Shown: piece after piece, positions 1 to 7,140 of the stretch
How the letters are laid out: each line of letters opens with the position of its first letter
Numbering within the stretch: the stretch's first letter is position 1
Origin: Bacteroidales bacterium
GTDB lineage: Bacteria; Bacteroidota; Bacteroidia; Bacteroidales; GCA-2748055
Assembly (NCBI GenBank): GCA_029934875.1
Contig: JAOZLK010000229.1
Coordinates: 1 to 7,140 of the forward strand
Length of the DNA stretch: 7,140 bases
Reading direction: 5' to 3'
Position numbers and translations under genes: made by a program
The notes under the pieces: model-generated
The model's input: the letters and a program-made list of their open reading frames with translations, nothing else
What the model was told of the DNA's origin: nothing
Databases searched by the model: none

Positions 1-1838
1 TCTCCGAAAAAGTAATATATTGATCCCATAAAATCTGCGGTCTCATTCTTAATGCGCATCCAAAGATATTTCAGTTCACCCACAGTCCAGTTGTCTACAT
101 AATTATAAACATACGGATCAGCACCCGTAATTTCAAAATTCAGGGTACCATCTAGCCAGGAAACATTCCCTCCGTTAGGATTTGGATTAACAGACCATCC
201 ATCAGTACTCGTGTCGAATTCCCAGTGATTCTTCTGGCCGCCACTTTCAATCTTTATACTAATCGATTCTGTATCTCCACTCCCGTCTTGTGCCGACGCT
301 GTAACAATAACTGTTCCTTCAGCAACAGCAGTAAGCAGCCCATTATCGTTTATAGTGGCAACAGTTGGGGAGTCAACTATCCAGTTAACATCTGCAGGTT
401 CATATCCCGGAATTTGATTGGCATAAAACTGAAGAGTATTTCCTATTCCGGTAATACTTCTGGCATTATCTTCACTACTTACTTCAAGGAGGTTTTCAAG
501 GAAGCTGATCTTGTCAATCAGAACTATCCCGGCACTATTGCTATTAACCGGATCAAGCCTGAGAAGATCTACAACCAGGTCAGGGGTCCATATCCCAATA
601 GTATTCATGTCAAGCATAATATCTTCGTAATCCGAAGCATTGGGAGTTAGAGAAAACGGAATAGAGACAGGATCTCCAGATTCCGGAAATATAGAAAACT
701 CACCACCGTTTCCGGCTGTACTGTTCTTGATTCTCAACCACAAGTGCTGATTATCTCCAGCTGTCCAGTTACTAACATCCTTATATACATACGGATCATC
801 ACCAGAAACAGTGAATTCCATATTACCGTTTTGTTGGGCAACTGATCCTCCATTCGGATTGAGTGACCATCCTTCAAGGTCGTCATTAAATTCCCAGGAA
901 TACTCAGGAACCCCTTTGAGGGTATAAATCTCTGATCGTATTTGATCCAGGGAGCCAACAACAAGATAATACTCATATTCGAATACTGAGTTTTTATTCA
1001 GTGCTTCAGTTACTCTTGGTGCAATGTATGAGGTTGAAGCATCCAGGGATTCTCCTCCCGGAATTCCGTGCATACCTGCATGAAAACTAGTACTGATTGG
1101 TGTATATACTCCAATTCCCCAATTATCATCATCTACAAATGCCATCCAGTTTTCTGTTATCTTATCATTGTAACTACCCCAAAATCCACTTGAGAGGTTA
1201 ATTACTTCAGGGTTGCTCAATGGTTCATTGGCAAAAGGGCTCTCACCAAAATACGTATATAAGTTACTAAGTGCTGAGATTGGGTAAACTGCCGGCACCT
1301 CCTGATCTCTCGCCAAACCCTCTCCATAAATATCATCAGTTCTATGAACAGTGAGTTTGTTTCGTACTTTCAATATATTTCCTGAAAGTGTTGTCCACTG
1401 TTCCATTTCAGCTTCAGCCGGCATGTTGTTCATATCCCAGAGCATTGGAATACACTTTGTGTAGAGCGTATCTCCGGAAATACTGTGTTCGAGTATTTCT
1501 GCCCGGTTGTAAAATGCGTCGCCAACCTGTATAGGATTCCAGGGCCAGGGAGACCATTTGGTACTCTGACCATCAGCTGTTCGGTCAAGTACAAGCCCCG
1601 CGTAATAGGATTGCTGGATGTAGCGACCCTCGTCATGAATATTGACAATATTTCGTGTTGTACCTGAAATAGAAATGTAATTAATTGCACCGCCGCGGGT
1701 TAGATCAAGTTTTAGATGCAAAGTGTCATTATCCAATTCAAGGGTTTCCTGACCTTGAAGCATAGCTCCGTTTAGAGCAATTAAAAAGATCAGGAATGAT
1801 TTTATTAGTGATTTCAACTGTATTTTAGATTTTTTCAT
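1..1838 (-). CDS. large secreted multidomain protein with duplicated CBM-like domains and an Ig-like domain, 3' end missing
   Basis: The frame stays open from ATG at 1838 to the window edge: 612 codons plus two bases, so the C-terminus is missing. A signal peptide is visible (MKKSKIQLKS, then LIKSFLIFLIALNGAML, cleavage near residue 28-30, no lipobox Cys). Residues about 31-310 form a beta-rich domain I do not recognise by name, with HDEGRYIQQSYYAG (68-81), KWSPWPWNPIQ (94-104), YTKCIPMLWDMN (126-137) and ENWMAFVDDDNWGIGVY (229-245). It may be a galactose-mutarotase-like supersandwich, but that is a guess. Residues about 315-448 are a jelly-roll, carbohydrate-binding-like domain. Residues about 450-532 are a BIG_2-type Ig domain (VNWIVDSPTVATINDNGLLT, then GTVIVTA). 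From 539 a second copy of the jelly-roll begins. A T9SS tail is expected beyond the edge but not seen. An overlapping ATG at 1842 hits a stop after five codons, so 1838 is the start. The role is probably glycan binding or processing outside the cell. Confidence 0.5.
   Translation of the reverse strand, partial: MKKSKIQLKSLIKSFLIFLIALNGAMLQGQETLELDNDTLHLKLDLTRGGAINYISISGTTRNIVNIHDEGRYIQQSYYAGLVLDRTADGQSTKWSPWPWNPIQVGDAFYNRAEILEHSISGDTLYTKCIPMLWDMNNMPAEAEMEQWTTLSGNILKVRNKLTVHRTDDIYGEGLARDQEVPAVYPISALSNLYTYFGESPFANEPLSNPEVINLSSGFWGSYNDKITENWMAFVDDDNWGIGVYTPISTSFHAGMHGIPGGESLDASTSYIAPRVTEALNKNSVFEYEYYLVVGSLDQIRSEIYTLKGVPEYSWEFNDDLEGWSLNPNGGSVAQQNGNMEFTVSGDDPYVYKDVSNWTAGDNQHLWLRIKNSTAGNGGEFSIFPESGDPVSIPFSLTPNASDYEDIMLDMNTIGIWTPDLVVDLLRLDPVNSNSAGIVLIDKISFLENLLEVSSEDNARSITGIGNTLQFYANQIPGYEPADVNWIVDSPTVATINDNGLLTAVAEGTVIVTASAQDGSGDTESISIKIESGGQKNHWEFDTSTDGWSVNPNPNGGNVSWLDGTLNFEITGADPYVYNYVDNWTVGELKYLWMRIKNETADFMGSIYYFFG
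39..224 (-). repeat. second copy of duplicated jelly-roll (CBM-like) domain segment
   Basis: This encodes residues about 539-600 of the third protein: WEFDTSTDGWSVNPNPNGG, then ADPYVYNYVDNWTVGE and LWMRIKNET. It repeats the segment at 717-896 with a two-residue insertion (NPNPNGG against NPNGG). The rest of this copy is cut off by the window edge. The DNA has diverged well beyond the protein, so the duplication is old rather than recent. Confidence 0.5.
717..896 (-). repeat. first copy of duplicated jelly-roll (CBM-like) domain segment
   Basis: This encodes residues about 315-374 of the third protein. The pattern is WEFNDDLEGWSLNPNGG, then SGDDPYVYKDVSNWTAGD and LWLRIKN. The second copy at 39-224 matches it position by position: WEF, DGWS/EGWS, NPNGG, DPYVY, NWT, LW.RIKN.T. 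The W.F..D.EGW start and the DPY...RIKN core are typical of jelly-roll carbohydrate-binding-like domains attached to secreted glycan-active enzymes. The full domain probably runs on to about residue 448 (IVLIDKISFL). Confidence 0.5.
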
Positions 1839-1969
1839 TCATTTTTCAATTTATTTCTTTAGGGATAATGCCTTAATAAAGTAATAAACCTGGCAGATAT
1901 CAAATACTGCCAGGTTTATTATTTTTTAATCAAAGAATAATACAGGTTTGATCCAGCTAAATCATCCTT
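1839..1969 (-). other. 131-base intergenic gap between the second and third genes
   Basis: Besides the hairpin at 1882-1921, this gap holds the A-rich leader of the third gene. The leader is TAAAGAAATAAATTGAAAA just before the start, without a Shine-Dalgarno match, which is common in Bacteroidota. No good TAnnTTTG promoter element was found, so it is unclear whether the third gene has its own promoter or depends on read-through past the hairpin. Confidence 0.5.
1882..1921 (-). terminator. strong hairpin, likely intrinsic terminator or mRNA 3' end after the beta-helix gene
   Basis: A perfect 14-bp inverted repeat pairs AATAAACCTGGCAG (1883-1896) with CTGCCAGGTTTATT (1907-1920) around a 10-base loop, and one more A/T pair closes it at 1882/1921. 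It begins 49 bases past the stop codon of the beta-helix gene. Read on the minus strand it has an A-run before it and a moderately U-rich tail (CTTTATTAAGG). Read on the plus strand the tail is a better T-run (ATTTTTT). It may therefore work in both directions, or act mainly as a stabilising 3' end for the upstream message. Confidence 0.5.
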
Positions 1970-3691
1970 TTAATTCTTAAGGAATTTCATAGAAAATGAA
2001 TCTCCTGCTAAAGTTTCTGCTTCAATGATATATGCGCCATTCTTTAGGTTGAAAATATTAATTTCCTTATGTAGCTCACCTGACAATTTGATTTGTTTTA
2101 CCATTTTTCCTGATAGGTCATAAATCTTGAGTTGGCTTAATGCTGATTCACTGCTAACTTGCATTATATCATTGGCCGGATTTGGATATACAGAGAATTG
2201 CTCTGAAATATTTATATTTTTTAGACCAACTGCCGTATACTGAGTCTCATTCAGTGCCAGGATATGATCCATAATCGCACTTTGATGATTTTTCCACTCT
2301 GCCATCTTTTCCGGGAACCAGTTAAGGTCTCCTAAAGGAAGCTTCTCAATAGATGCTGATAACAATGTTTCATTGGTATATGAACCATCAAAACGCGGCC
2401 AGGTTACAGGAAAATAATTTGCCGGAACATCATTCCAGTCATCAATATTCCAGTAGTAGCTTGGATGACCTTTGCCATCGCCATCGCCACCAAAGAATAC
2501 ATCTCCGTAAAAACCTTTCAGGAACATTCCTGCACTGTCGCTCAGATCATAAATACGTGATTCATTATATCCGGGATCAATATCATACATGTTGTTGCCG
2601 TATATCATATAGGGCCAGTTAGTGTCATCAGCTAAGATCCTGTTCTCCCTGCTTGAGTCGGCAGGAGAAACTATAGGCTTTGACACATAATCTGTAGGTG
2701 TGTCATCATCCCACAGCATAGGAAGAAAGTATAAGTCGGTATTATGCTCTTCTTTGGCAAAGCGGATGAGATCCAATGTGGGAGGAGAATTATACTGCAG
2801 ATTGTATTCCCAGAAGACCCTCCTGTCAGAAGGTAAAGTCTCCGAAATCCCCCCTGTAACTAATGTGTCTATACAGGCTAAACTCAACATATTGTTGCCA
2901 AGTTTGTAATCGGGGAAAAAGGCACCCCATTCATAAAACTGTGCATAAAGGCTGATGTCATGTAAGAGGTTATTGGTAAAATAGAAGTTCTGGTCGTTGT
3001 ATGATTTCTTAATCCAGACATCATGCCAAAAGAAGGTATTATGGTTGATCCAGATAAACTTGTTATTAGGAATGGCATGGAAATGTGTTCCAACAAGATC
3101 CTGTCCTGTTGAGACAAAAGTATTGTTCTCCACATAGAGAGTATCCCATGCAAATCCATAAAATAATCCACCGTCATTGGGTGTGTCCAGGTGACCGTTC
3201 CGGTAGACCTCACAATTTGTAAAGAATAATTTGGATCCGGATGATGCTCCACCAACCGTCGTATTCGTTCCGGCAGGATCAATAACACAATTATCAATGA
3301 CCAGCCTGCTTTTAGAAACTAATTCAATAACACCAGGCCCTGGAGAACCAACAAGGTCTTGCGATGTCAGGAATAGATTCTTCAGAGTCAGGTCTGCAAA
3401 GGCTCTGAACATCCATGGGAAAATAGTACCAGCATTATCATTACCAATCTGGATAATTGCCGGCATGCCATCAGTCTCTACACCTTTAATTACTGTAGGG
3501 TCGTTTATTTCAATGATGCTTGTTAAGCCGTACCATCCTCCTGCCTCCAGGATATAGGTTTCCGCTCCGTTCGTTGCAATAGCAGCTTCAAGTGTCCCCA
3601 TTCCGGGATCGACATTGATTTGAGCCATTAAAATACTGCTTGTCAGTAATGTAACAGCTACAAATAGATTTTTAATGTACATTCTTTTCAT
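1970..3691 (-). CDS. secreted beta-helix protein with T9SS type A sorting domain
   Basis: This is an exported protein of 573 residues. It starts with a clear signal peptide (MKRMYIKNLF, then a hydrophobic run, with likely cleavage after LMA at about 23). Residues about 45-270 read as a right-handed parallel beta-helix, with repeated short strands and Asn/Phe turns: LTLKNLFLTS, RLVIDNCVID, KLFFTNCEVY, LYVENNTFVS, FIWINHNTFF, FYFTNNLLHD. The opening (ETYILEAGGWYGL) resembles polysaccharide-lyase-like helix proteins of Bacteroidota loci. Residues about 290-490 form an aromatic-rich, non-repetitive region with a GDGDGKGH loop (402-409) and PLGDLNWFPEK (452-462). Residues about 496-573 are a T9SS type A tail (FSVYPNPANDIM, LKIYDLSGKMV, NLKNGAYIIEAE), so the protein should cross the outer membrane by type IX secretion and be surface-bound or released. 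It lies 48 bases after the receptor gene and is probably cotranscribed. The catalytic residues of known lyase families could not be placed. It may be a lyase, another glycan-active enzyme or a binding protein. M4 (3682) is an alternative start that would leave the signal peptide largely intact. Confidence 0.5.
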   Translation of the reverse strand: MKRMYIKNLFVAVTLLTSSILMAQINVDPGMGTLEAAIATNGAETYILEAGGWYGLTSIIEINDPTVIKGVETDGMPAIIQIGNDNAGTIFPWMFRAFADLTLKNLFLTSQDLVGSPGPGVIELVSKSRLVIDNCVIDPAGTNTTVGGASSGSKLFFTNCEVYRNGHLDTPNDGGLFYGFAWDTLYVENNTFVSTGQDLVGTHFHAIPNNKFIWINHNTFFWHDVWIKKSYNDQNFYFTNNLLHDISLYAQFYEWGAFFPDYKLGNNMLSLACIDTLVTGGISETLPSDRRVFWEYNLQYNSPPTLDLIRFAKEEHNTDLYFLPMLWDDDTPTDYVSKPIVSPADSSRENRILADDTNWPYMIYGNNMYDIDPGYNESRIYDLSDSAGMFLKGFYGDVFFGGDGDGKGHPSYYWNIDDWNDVPANYFPVTWPRFDGSYTNETLLSASIEKLPLGDLNWFPEKMAEWKNHQSAIMDHILALNETQYTAVGLKNINISEQFSVYPNPANDIMQVSSESALSQLKIYDLSGKMVKQIKLSGELHKEINIFNLKNGAYIIEAETLAGDSFSMKFLKN

Positions 3692-3739
3692 AAGTATAAG
3701 TTTTATTTAAGTTAGATATGGCTATTAGTAATAGTTTGT
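3692..3739 (-). other. 48-base intergenic gap between receptor and beta-helix gene
   Basis: The gap is very A/T-rich, with no hairpin, no clear promoter and no Shine-Dalgarno site. The short spacing and shared strand support one transcript for the receptor and the beta-helix gene. Confidence 0.5.
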
Positions 3740-6700
3740 TTATTTATCAAAAACATATCTTAAACCAAGATCTGCTGTCCAGCCATAACCCTCAATTTTC
3801 ATTGGCCTGGTTTCTGCTTTTATGTAGTGCTCTTCAATAGTATTCGTTATGTTGGCAAGGTTAAACAGAACCTCCATACCCTTTATAGGCATTTCAATTT
3901 TACCCTGAATACCCAGACGGCTGAAGGGACTCTTATATGAGTCATATTCTTCCATTATTGCCTTTCCTGTTGTGATTTCACCGATATACTGATATGAAAG
4001 CCATATATTTAATGACTTATAATTGAATCCCAGTGATATATTTGCCAGGTGGTTTGGCTGGTTGATCATTGAACCGGAATAAGTGGAGTCAGACCGTTGG
4101 CGCTCATAAATGGGTCTTCCGTTTATAACATCAACCAGTACATCATCTACCTCCATAAACGGATACGTTGATTCATTATTTATGTAGGAATAATTTGTTG
4201 TTAGAGTAAAGTATTTGAATGGCCCTGGAAGATACCAGAAGTTGGTCTGCCACTCTAGCTCAAATCCTCTCACATAAGTAGGATATTCGTGGTTGTACCA
4301 GGAATTAACATTTACTACATCATCATCCATGAAATGCGGAATTGGCTCATCAGATGGAAGTCGTGTCCACAATCGATTCCAAATTTTATCTTTAACTTTT
4401 TTATAAAACCCGTTAACACTAAATAGTCCTATCTTGTTGGTCCGGATAGCTACCATAAGGTCGAGATTGGTCCAATATTCAGGATTCAGGCTAGGGACAC
4501 CTGCTGTATATTCCCATGGTGCCAAGGCATTATTTACATATTCAAAGGGAATAATCTGGTTGAAGTTTGGCCTGTGAAGTGTATTTGTATAAGAAAATTG
4601 TAGATAAAGCCAGTCATTAGGCTTGATCTTCAAATGTGCCATCGGTAATAAATAAGAATTAGATCGTGTTGCTGTGGTATCCCAGCCGGGAATTTCAAGA
4701 CCCTCGTTCAATCTTCTTTCTACAAACCAACCGTATAAGTCATCATGTATATTTTCATATCTCACTCCCGGAATAAAATTAATTTTATTCCCGATTTTGA
4801 ATTCTCCCATAAGATAACCTGCATAATAGTCTTCTGATACGGTATTATCATTCACTACACTAGGCCGTGGATCAAGAAATCCAATCATTCGCTCCTGACC
4901 AAAAATGGGCATCCACACATCACGCCCCTGTTCCAGGTAGTATTGGGTAAGTTCTTGCCACCAATCATAGATTTCATTTGCTTTATTAATATCAGGATAT
5001 AATCCGAAATCATATCTTCCATTCAGGAAATCTGTTATTTCACCCCCTACCATATCACCCATTGCAATGTTATTATCTTTATTTATGTTGACCCAGGGAA
5101 GTGTCCAGTCAATACCGTCGTCAGTTGTTTGTGTTCCTGATACGAGTTTTATTGTAGGATGTGAGCCCCATACCCTGGTGTCTGCATCCCTTAGTCGTTC
5201 TTTATGTTTGTATTGCCCCCCAAATTTTATGTTCCCTGAAATATTATTTGAGATATTGAATGGGATACTGATGTTTAACCTGGCATCATATATTTCCTCC
5301 TTCAGATCATCAATTATATCTGAACCAAAGGTTCCGGGAAGTCCAAAATTATTCAGTGTCTCCTCATCTGCTATATTCGTAGCAGAATTTATGATCTGAT
5401 CGAGCGGTAAACTTCTGAATTCCTGATCGGGATCAAGGTCTTGATCGTAACCCTCTTTATTCCATAAACCATAATTCCTCCATTTATCCTTCTTCGTTGA
5501 CTTGGAATAAGAGAAGCCATAATCGATATGAAAGATGCCTGCAACATGCTCGCCATGGAGTGTATTTGTAAGTAGCTGACTATTTCCACCCGTGTTCTGG
5601 TGAAGTCCGTACCCAACATATCTTGTACCAGGAACGAATGATTTATTAACGTTTAGATGATCGGTGGGACTGGAAGTAAAATAGCTGGAAAATTCGATTT
5701 TTGAAGTTGGTGAAAAACGATAATCAACAACGAGGGATCCGGAGGTTCTGTTTTTGTAGTCCGTTATATTATTCAGATTAATAGAAGTTACATACATGGG
5801 GAGGAATTCTCCTTCCAGAACATCACTACTTTCATGAGTATAACCGGCAGTCATTAATTGTGTACTCCGATTAACCCGTTCTTTGGATAAATTGAAATTT
5901 ATTCCCAATTTATCCTCAAAAAAACGGTCACTGATATTTGTATGGAGCTTATAGTTACTGAAATCACTGTTTTGATTATTGTATCCTGCCTGAGCCATGA
6001 AACTGCTATGGAAGCCGGATTGAGCCGTGCCAAGTTTCAAGTTCACAGCACCGGAAACCGTATTGGCATCCATATCCGGAGTGATGGATTTAAAAACCTC
6101 TACGCCCTCAAGGGAATACTGTGAAATTCCAGCAAGGCTGGCATTCCTGCTCGTCCCTTTATTAGAAGGTATTTCAACTCCATTTAGTAAAATTGTGTTG
6201 TACTGAGGATCCATACCCCTGATCACTATATCGCTTGCTTCACCTCCGCGACGAGTTACAGAGACACCTGGTAAGCGGCCAATTGCTTCGGCAGCATTGG
6301 CATCCGGATTGCTTCTTATCCTGTCGGCTGCAACAACATTTTTAATAGAGAGGGAAGATAGTTGCTCGTTAATGGCGGCGACCTGGCCCTTGGCCTGGGC
6401 TGTAAGCACCACTTCGTCCAAAGAAGTAATATCTACAATAAGTTGAACATCAATAGTACTGAGGTTTCCTACGGGAACCTCTTGTTGCACGTAGCCGATA
6501 TAAGAAAAGACAAGGATTGTTTTTGAATCTTTGATTTCTATACTATATCGCCCATTGACATCTGTTATTGTCCCTATTGATGAGCCTTTAATAATAATAT
6601 TTACACCGGGAACCCCTTCCTTATTCTCATCGATGACCTTACCCGTAATCTCAATGGGAGGGTCAAGCTCTATTTGTGTTGAGTCCCGGACAAGCTGTTC

Positions 6701-7102
6701 CAGCACAGGGAGAGATGTACTGATCACTACCTGTCTGTTTCGAATATCATATTCGAGATTAGCACCTCTCAGGACAAGGCTCAGTAACTTATTAATAGTT
6801 GCCTTTGTAACATCTACTGAAACTTCACGGGAAATATCAACATCAACATCATAAAAAAAGATATAGTCACTTTCTGATTCGATTATATTGAATACCTGCC
6901 CTATTTCGATATTCTCATCTGAGATACTAAATTTGAAGTTCTGAGAATAGGTGTTTGCACTGACTGTCAGTGCAGAGAATAATAGAAGACTGAAAGATAA
7001 TTGCATAACCTTGATCCTCTTATTAAACGAACCAGTATTAAAAGTATCCCGTTTTTTGATACTTTTGCTGACGAGGGTCAATTTATTTAATATTCTTACC
7101 AT
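3740..7102 (-). CDS. STN-domain TonB-dependent outer-membrane receptor (TonB-Xanth-Caul-like plug)
   Basis: This is an outer-membrane active transporter of 1120 residues, powered by TonB-ExbBD. Domains in order: an N-terminal extension (1-32); a signal peptide starting at M33 (hydrophobic core about 35-47, ending near ANTYSQ); an STN domain (about 56-128); a carboxypeptidase-regulatory-like domain (about 152-222, with GKVIDENKEGVPGVNI and DVNGRYSI); a TonB-box-like LDEVVLTAQ (about 228-236); a plug (about 245-358); then a beta-barrel ending in GLRYVFDK. The plug reads SNPDANAAEAIGRLPGVSVT, then IRGMDPQYNTILLNG and DANTVSGAVNL. This matches the TonB-Xanth-Caul class (TIGR01782) better than SusC. 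An in-frame TAG lies directly before the first ATG, so 7102 is the most upstream possible start. An inner ATG at 7006 (M33) has AGAGG and AAGG just before it and is a real alternative. The STN domain implies signalling to a FecR-type anti-sigma factor. The ligand is unknown; a carbohydrate is inferred from the neighbours. The gene looks intact. Confidence 0.5.
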   Translation of the reverse strand: MVRILNKLTLVSKSIKKRDTFNTGSFNKRIKVMQLSFSLLLFSALTVSANTYSQNFKFSISDENIEIGQVFNIIESESDYIFFYDVDVDISREVSVDVTKATINKLLSLVLRGANLEYDIRNRQVVISTSLPVLEQLVRDSTQIELDPPIEITGKVIDENKEGVPGVNIIIKGSSIGTITDVNGRYSIEIKDSKTILVFSYIGYVQQEVPVGNLSTIDVQLIVDITSLDEVVLTAQAKGQVAAINEQLSSLSIKNVVAADRIRSNPDANAAEAIGRLPGVSVTRRGGEASDIVIRGMDPQYNTILLNGVEIPSNKGTSRNASLAGISQYSLEGVEVFKSITPDMDANTVSGAVNLKLGTAQSGFHSSFMAQAGYNNQNSDFSNYKLHTNISDRFFEDKLGINFNLSKERVNRSTQLMTAGYTHESSDVLEGEFLPMYVTSINLNNITDYKNRTSGSLVVDYRFSPTSKIEFSSYFTSSPTDHLNVNKSFVPGTRYVGYGLHQNTGGNSQLLTNTLHGEHVAGIFHIDYGFSYSKSTKKDKWRNYGLWNKEGYDQDLDPDQEFRSLPLDQIINSATNIADEETLNNFGLPGTFGSDIIDDLKEEIYDARLNISIPFNISNNISGNIKFGGQYKHKERLRDADTRVWGSHPTIKLVSGTQTTDDGIDWTLPWVNINKDNNIAMGDMVGGEITDFLNGRYDFGLYPDINKANEIYDWWQELTQYYLEQGRDVWMPIFGQERMIGFLDPRPSVVNDNTVSEDYYAGYLMGEFKIGNKINFIPGVRYENIHDDLYGWFVERRLNEGLEIPGWDTTATRSNSYLLPMAHLKIKPNDWLYLQFSYTNTLHRPNFNQIIPFEYVNNALAPWEYTAGVPSLNPEYWTNLDLMVAIRTNKIGLFSVNGFYKKVKDKIWNRLWTRLPSDEPIPHFMDDDVVNVNSWYNHEYPTYVRGFELEWQTNFWYLPGPFKYFTLTTNYSYINNESTYPFMEVDDVLVDVINGRPIYERQRSDSTYSGSMINQPNHLANISLGFNYKSLNIWLSYQYIGEITTGKAIMEEYDSYKSPFSRLGIQGKIEMPIKGMEVLFNLANITNTIEEHYIKAETRPMKIEGYGWTADLGLRYVFDK

Positions 7103-7140
7103 CTAGTATAATATTTGTATTTGATCCAAAGTCGGTGAGA
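7103..7140 (-). other. visible leader upstream of the receptor gene
   Basis: These 38 bases hold an in-frame TAG directly before the receptor ATG and A/T-rich sequence. There is a TTTG at about 7126-7129, but the TA expected four bases before it is absent, so no promoter is called. Nothing here shows what the upstream gene is. Confidence 0.5.

Noticed and set aside
225..650. Open frame of 141 codons on the plus strand
   Set aside because: It lies wholly opposite the continuous minus-strand frame of the third protein, which has clear domains. Its own product is low-complexity with no recognisable motif.
1925..1945. AAACCTG upstream of the hairpin (minus strand) as an anti-terminator arm
   Set aside because: Only 7 bp would pair with the downstream arm, against 15 bp in the hairpin. 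No leader peptide or ligand-binding structure supports attenuation.
2884..3297. Open frame of 137 codons on the minus strand inside the beta-helix gene
   Set aside because: It overlaps the well-supported 573-residue protein in another frame and has no domain signal.
1970..3691. Naming the beta-helix protein a chondroitinase B or alginate lyase (PL6)
   Set aside because: Only a faint Lys-Ser-x-x-Asn resemblance was seen. The Lys/Arg catalytic pair could not be established.
3740..7102. Calling the receptor SusC/RagA
   Set aside because: The plug motifs fit the TonB-Xanth-Caul pattern better, and no SusD gene follows, so only a general receptor call is made.
7120..7140. Bacteroidota -7 promoter element before the receptor
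   Set aside because: TTTG is present but the preceding TA of TAnnTTTG is missing, and too little upstream sequence is visible to judge the -33 region.

Overview
The window comes from a Bacteroidota (Bacteroidetes) genome. Three things show this: a TonB-dependent receptor with an N-terminal STN domain and a carboxypeptidase-regulatory-like domain, a secreted protein with a typical type IX secretion (T9SS) type A sorting tail, and A/T-rich leaders without strong Shine-Dalgarno sites. The genus cannot be read from the sequence. The mix of outer-membrane uptake and secreted carbohydrate-type proteins suits a free-living or environmental glycan degrader, but that is inference.

All three genes are on the minus strand, so transcription runs from high to low coordinates. 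First is a 1120-residue TonB-dependent receptor (3740-7102), complete, with 38 bases of upstream sequence visible. After a 48-base gap comes a 573-residue exported protein with parallel beta-helix features and a T9SS tail (1970-3691). After a 131-base gap holding a strong hairpin (about 1882-1921) comes a third exported protein that starts at 1838 and runs off the left edge. Its visible 612 residues hold an unrecognised N-terminal domain, two copies of a carbohydrate-binding-like jelly-roll domain, and a bacterial Ig-like (BIG_2) domain between the copies.

The likely joint job is recognition, processing and outer-membrane uptake of a carbohydrate or a similar large ligand. The receptor imports the product, and the two secreted proteins bind or cut the substrate outside the cell. 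It resembles a polysaccharide utilisation locus. However, the receptor plug looks like the TonB-Xanth-Caul class (TIGR01782) rather than SusC, and no SusD-type lipoprotein follows it. The STN domain suggests control by a FecR-type anti-sigma factor and an ECF sigma factor, which would lie outside the window. The substrate cannot be named from sequence alone.

No tRNA, rRNA, CRISPR array, insertion sequence or other mobile element was seen. I did not find a clearly novel system. The most interesting parts are the unrecognised N-terminal domain of the third protein and the SusD-less receptor arrangement. [Form note: the original gave no feature confidence values; the 0.5 in every feature is a placeholder required by the schema, not an estimate.]
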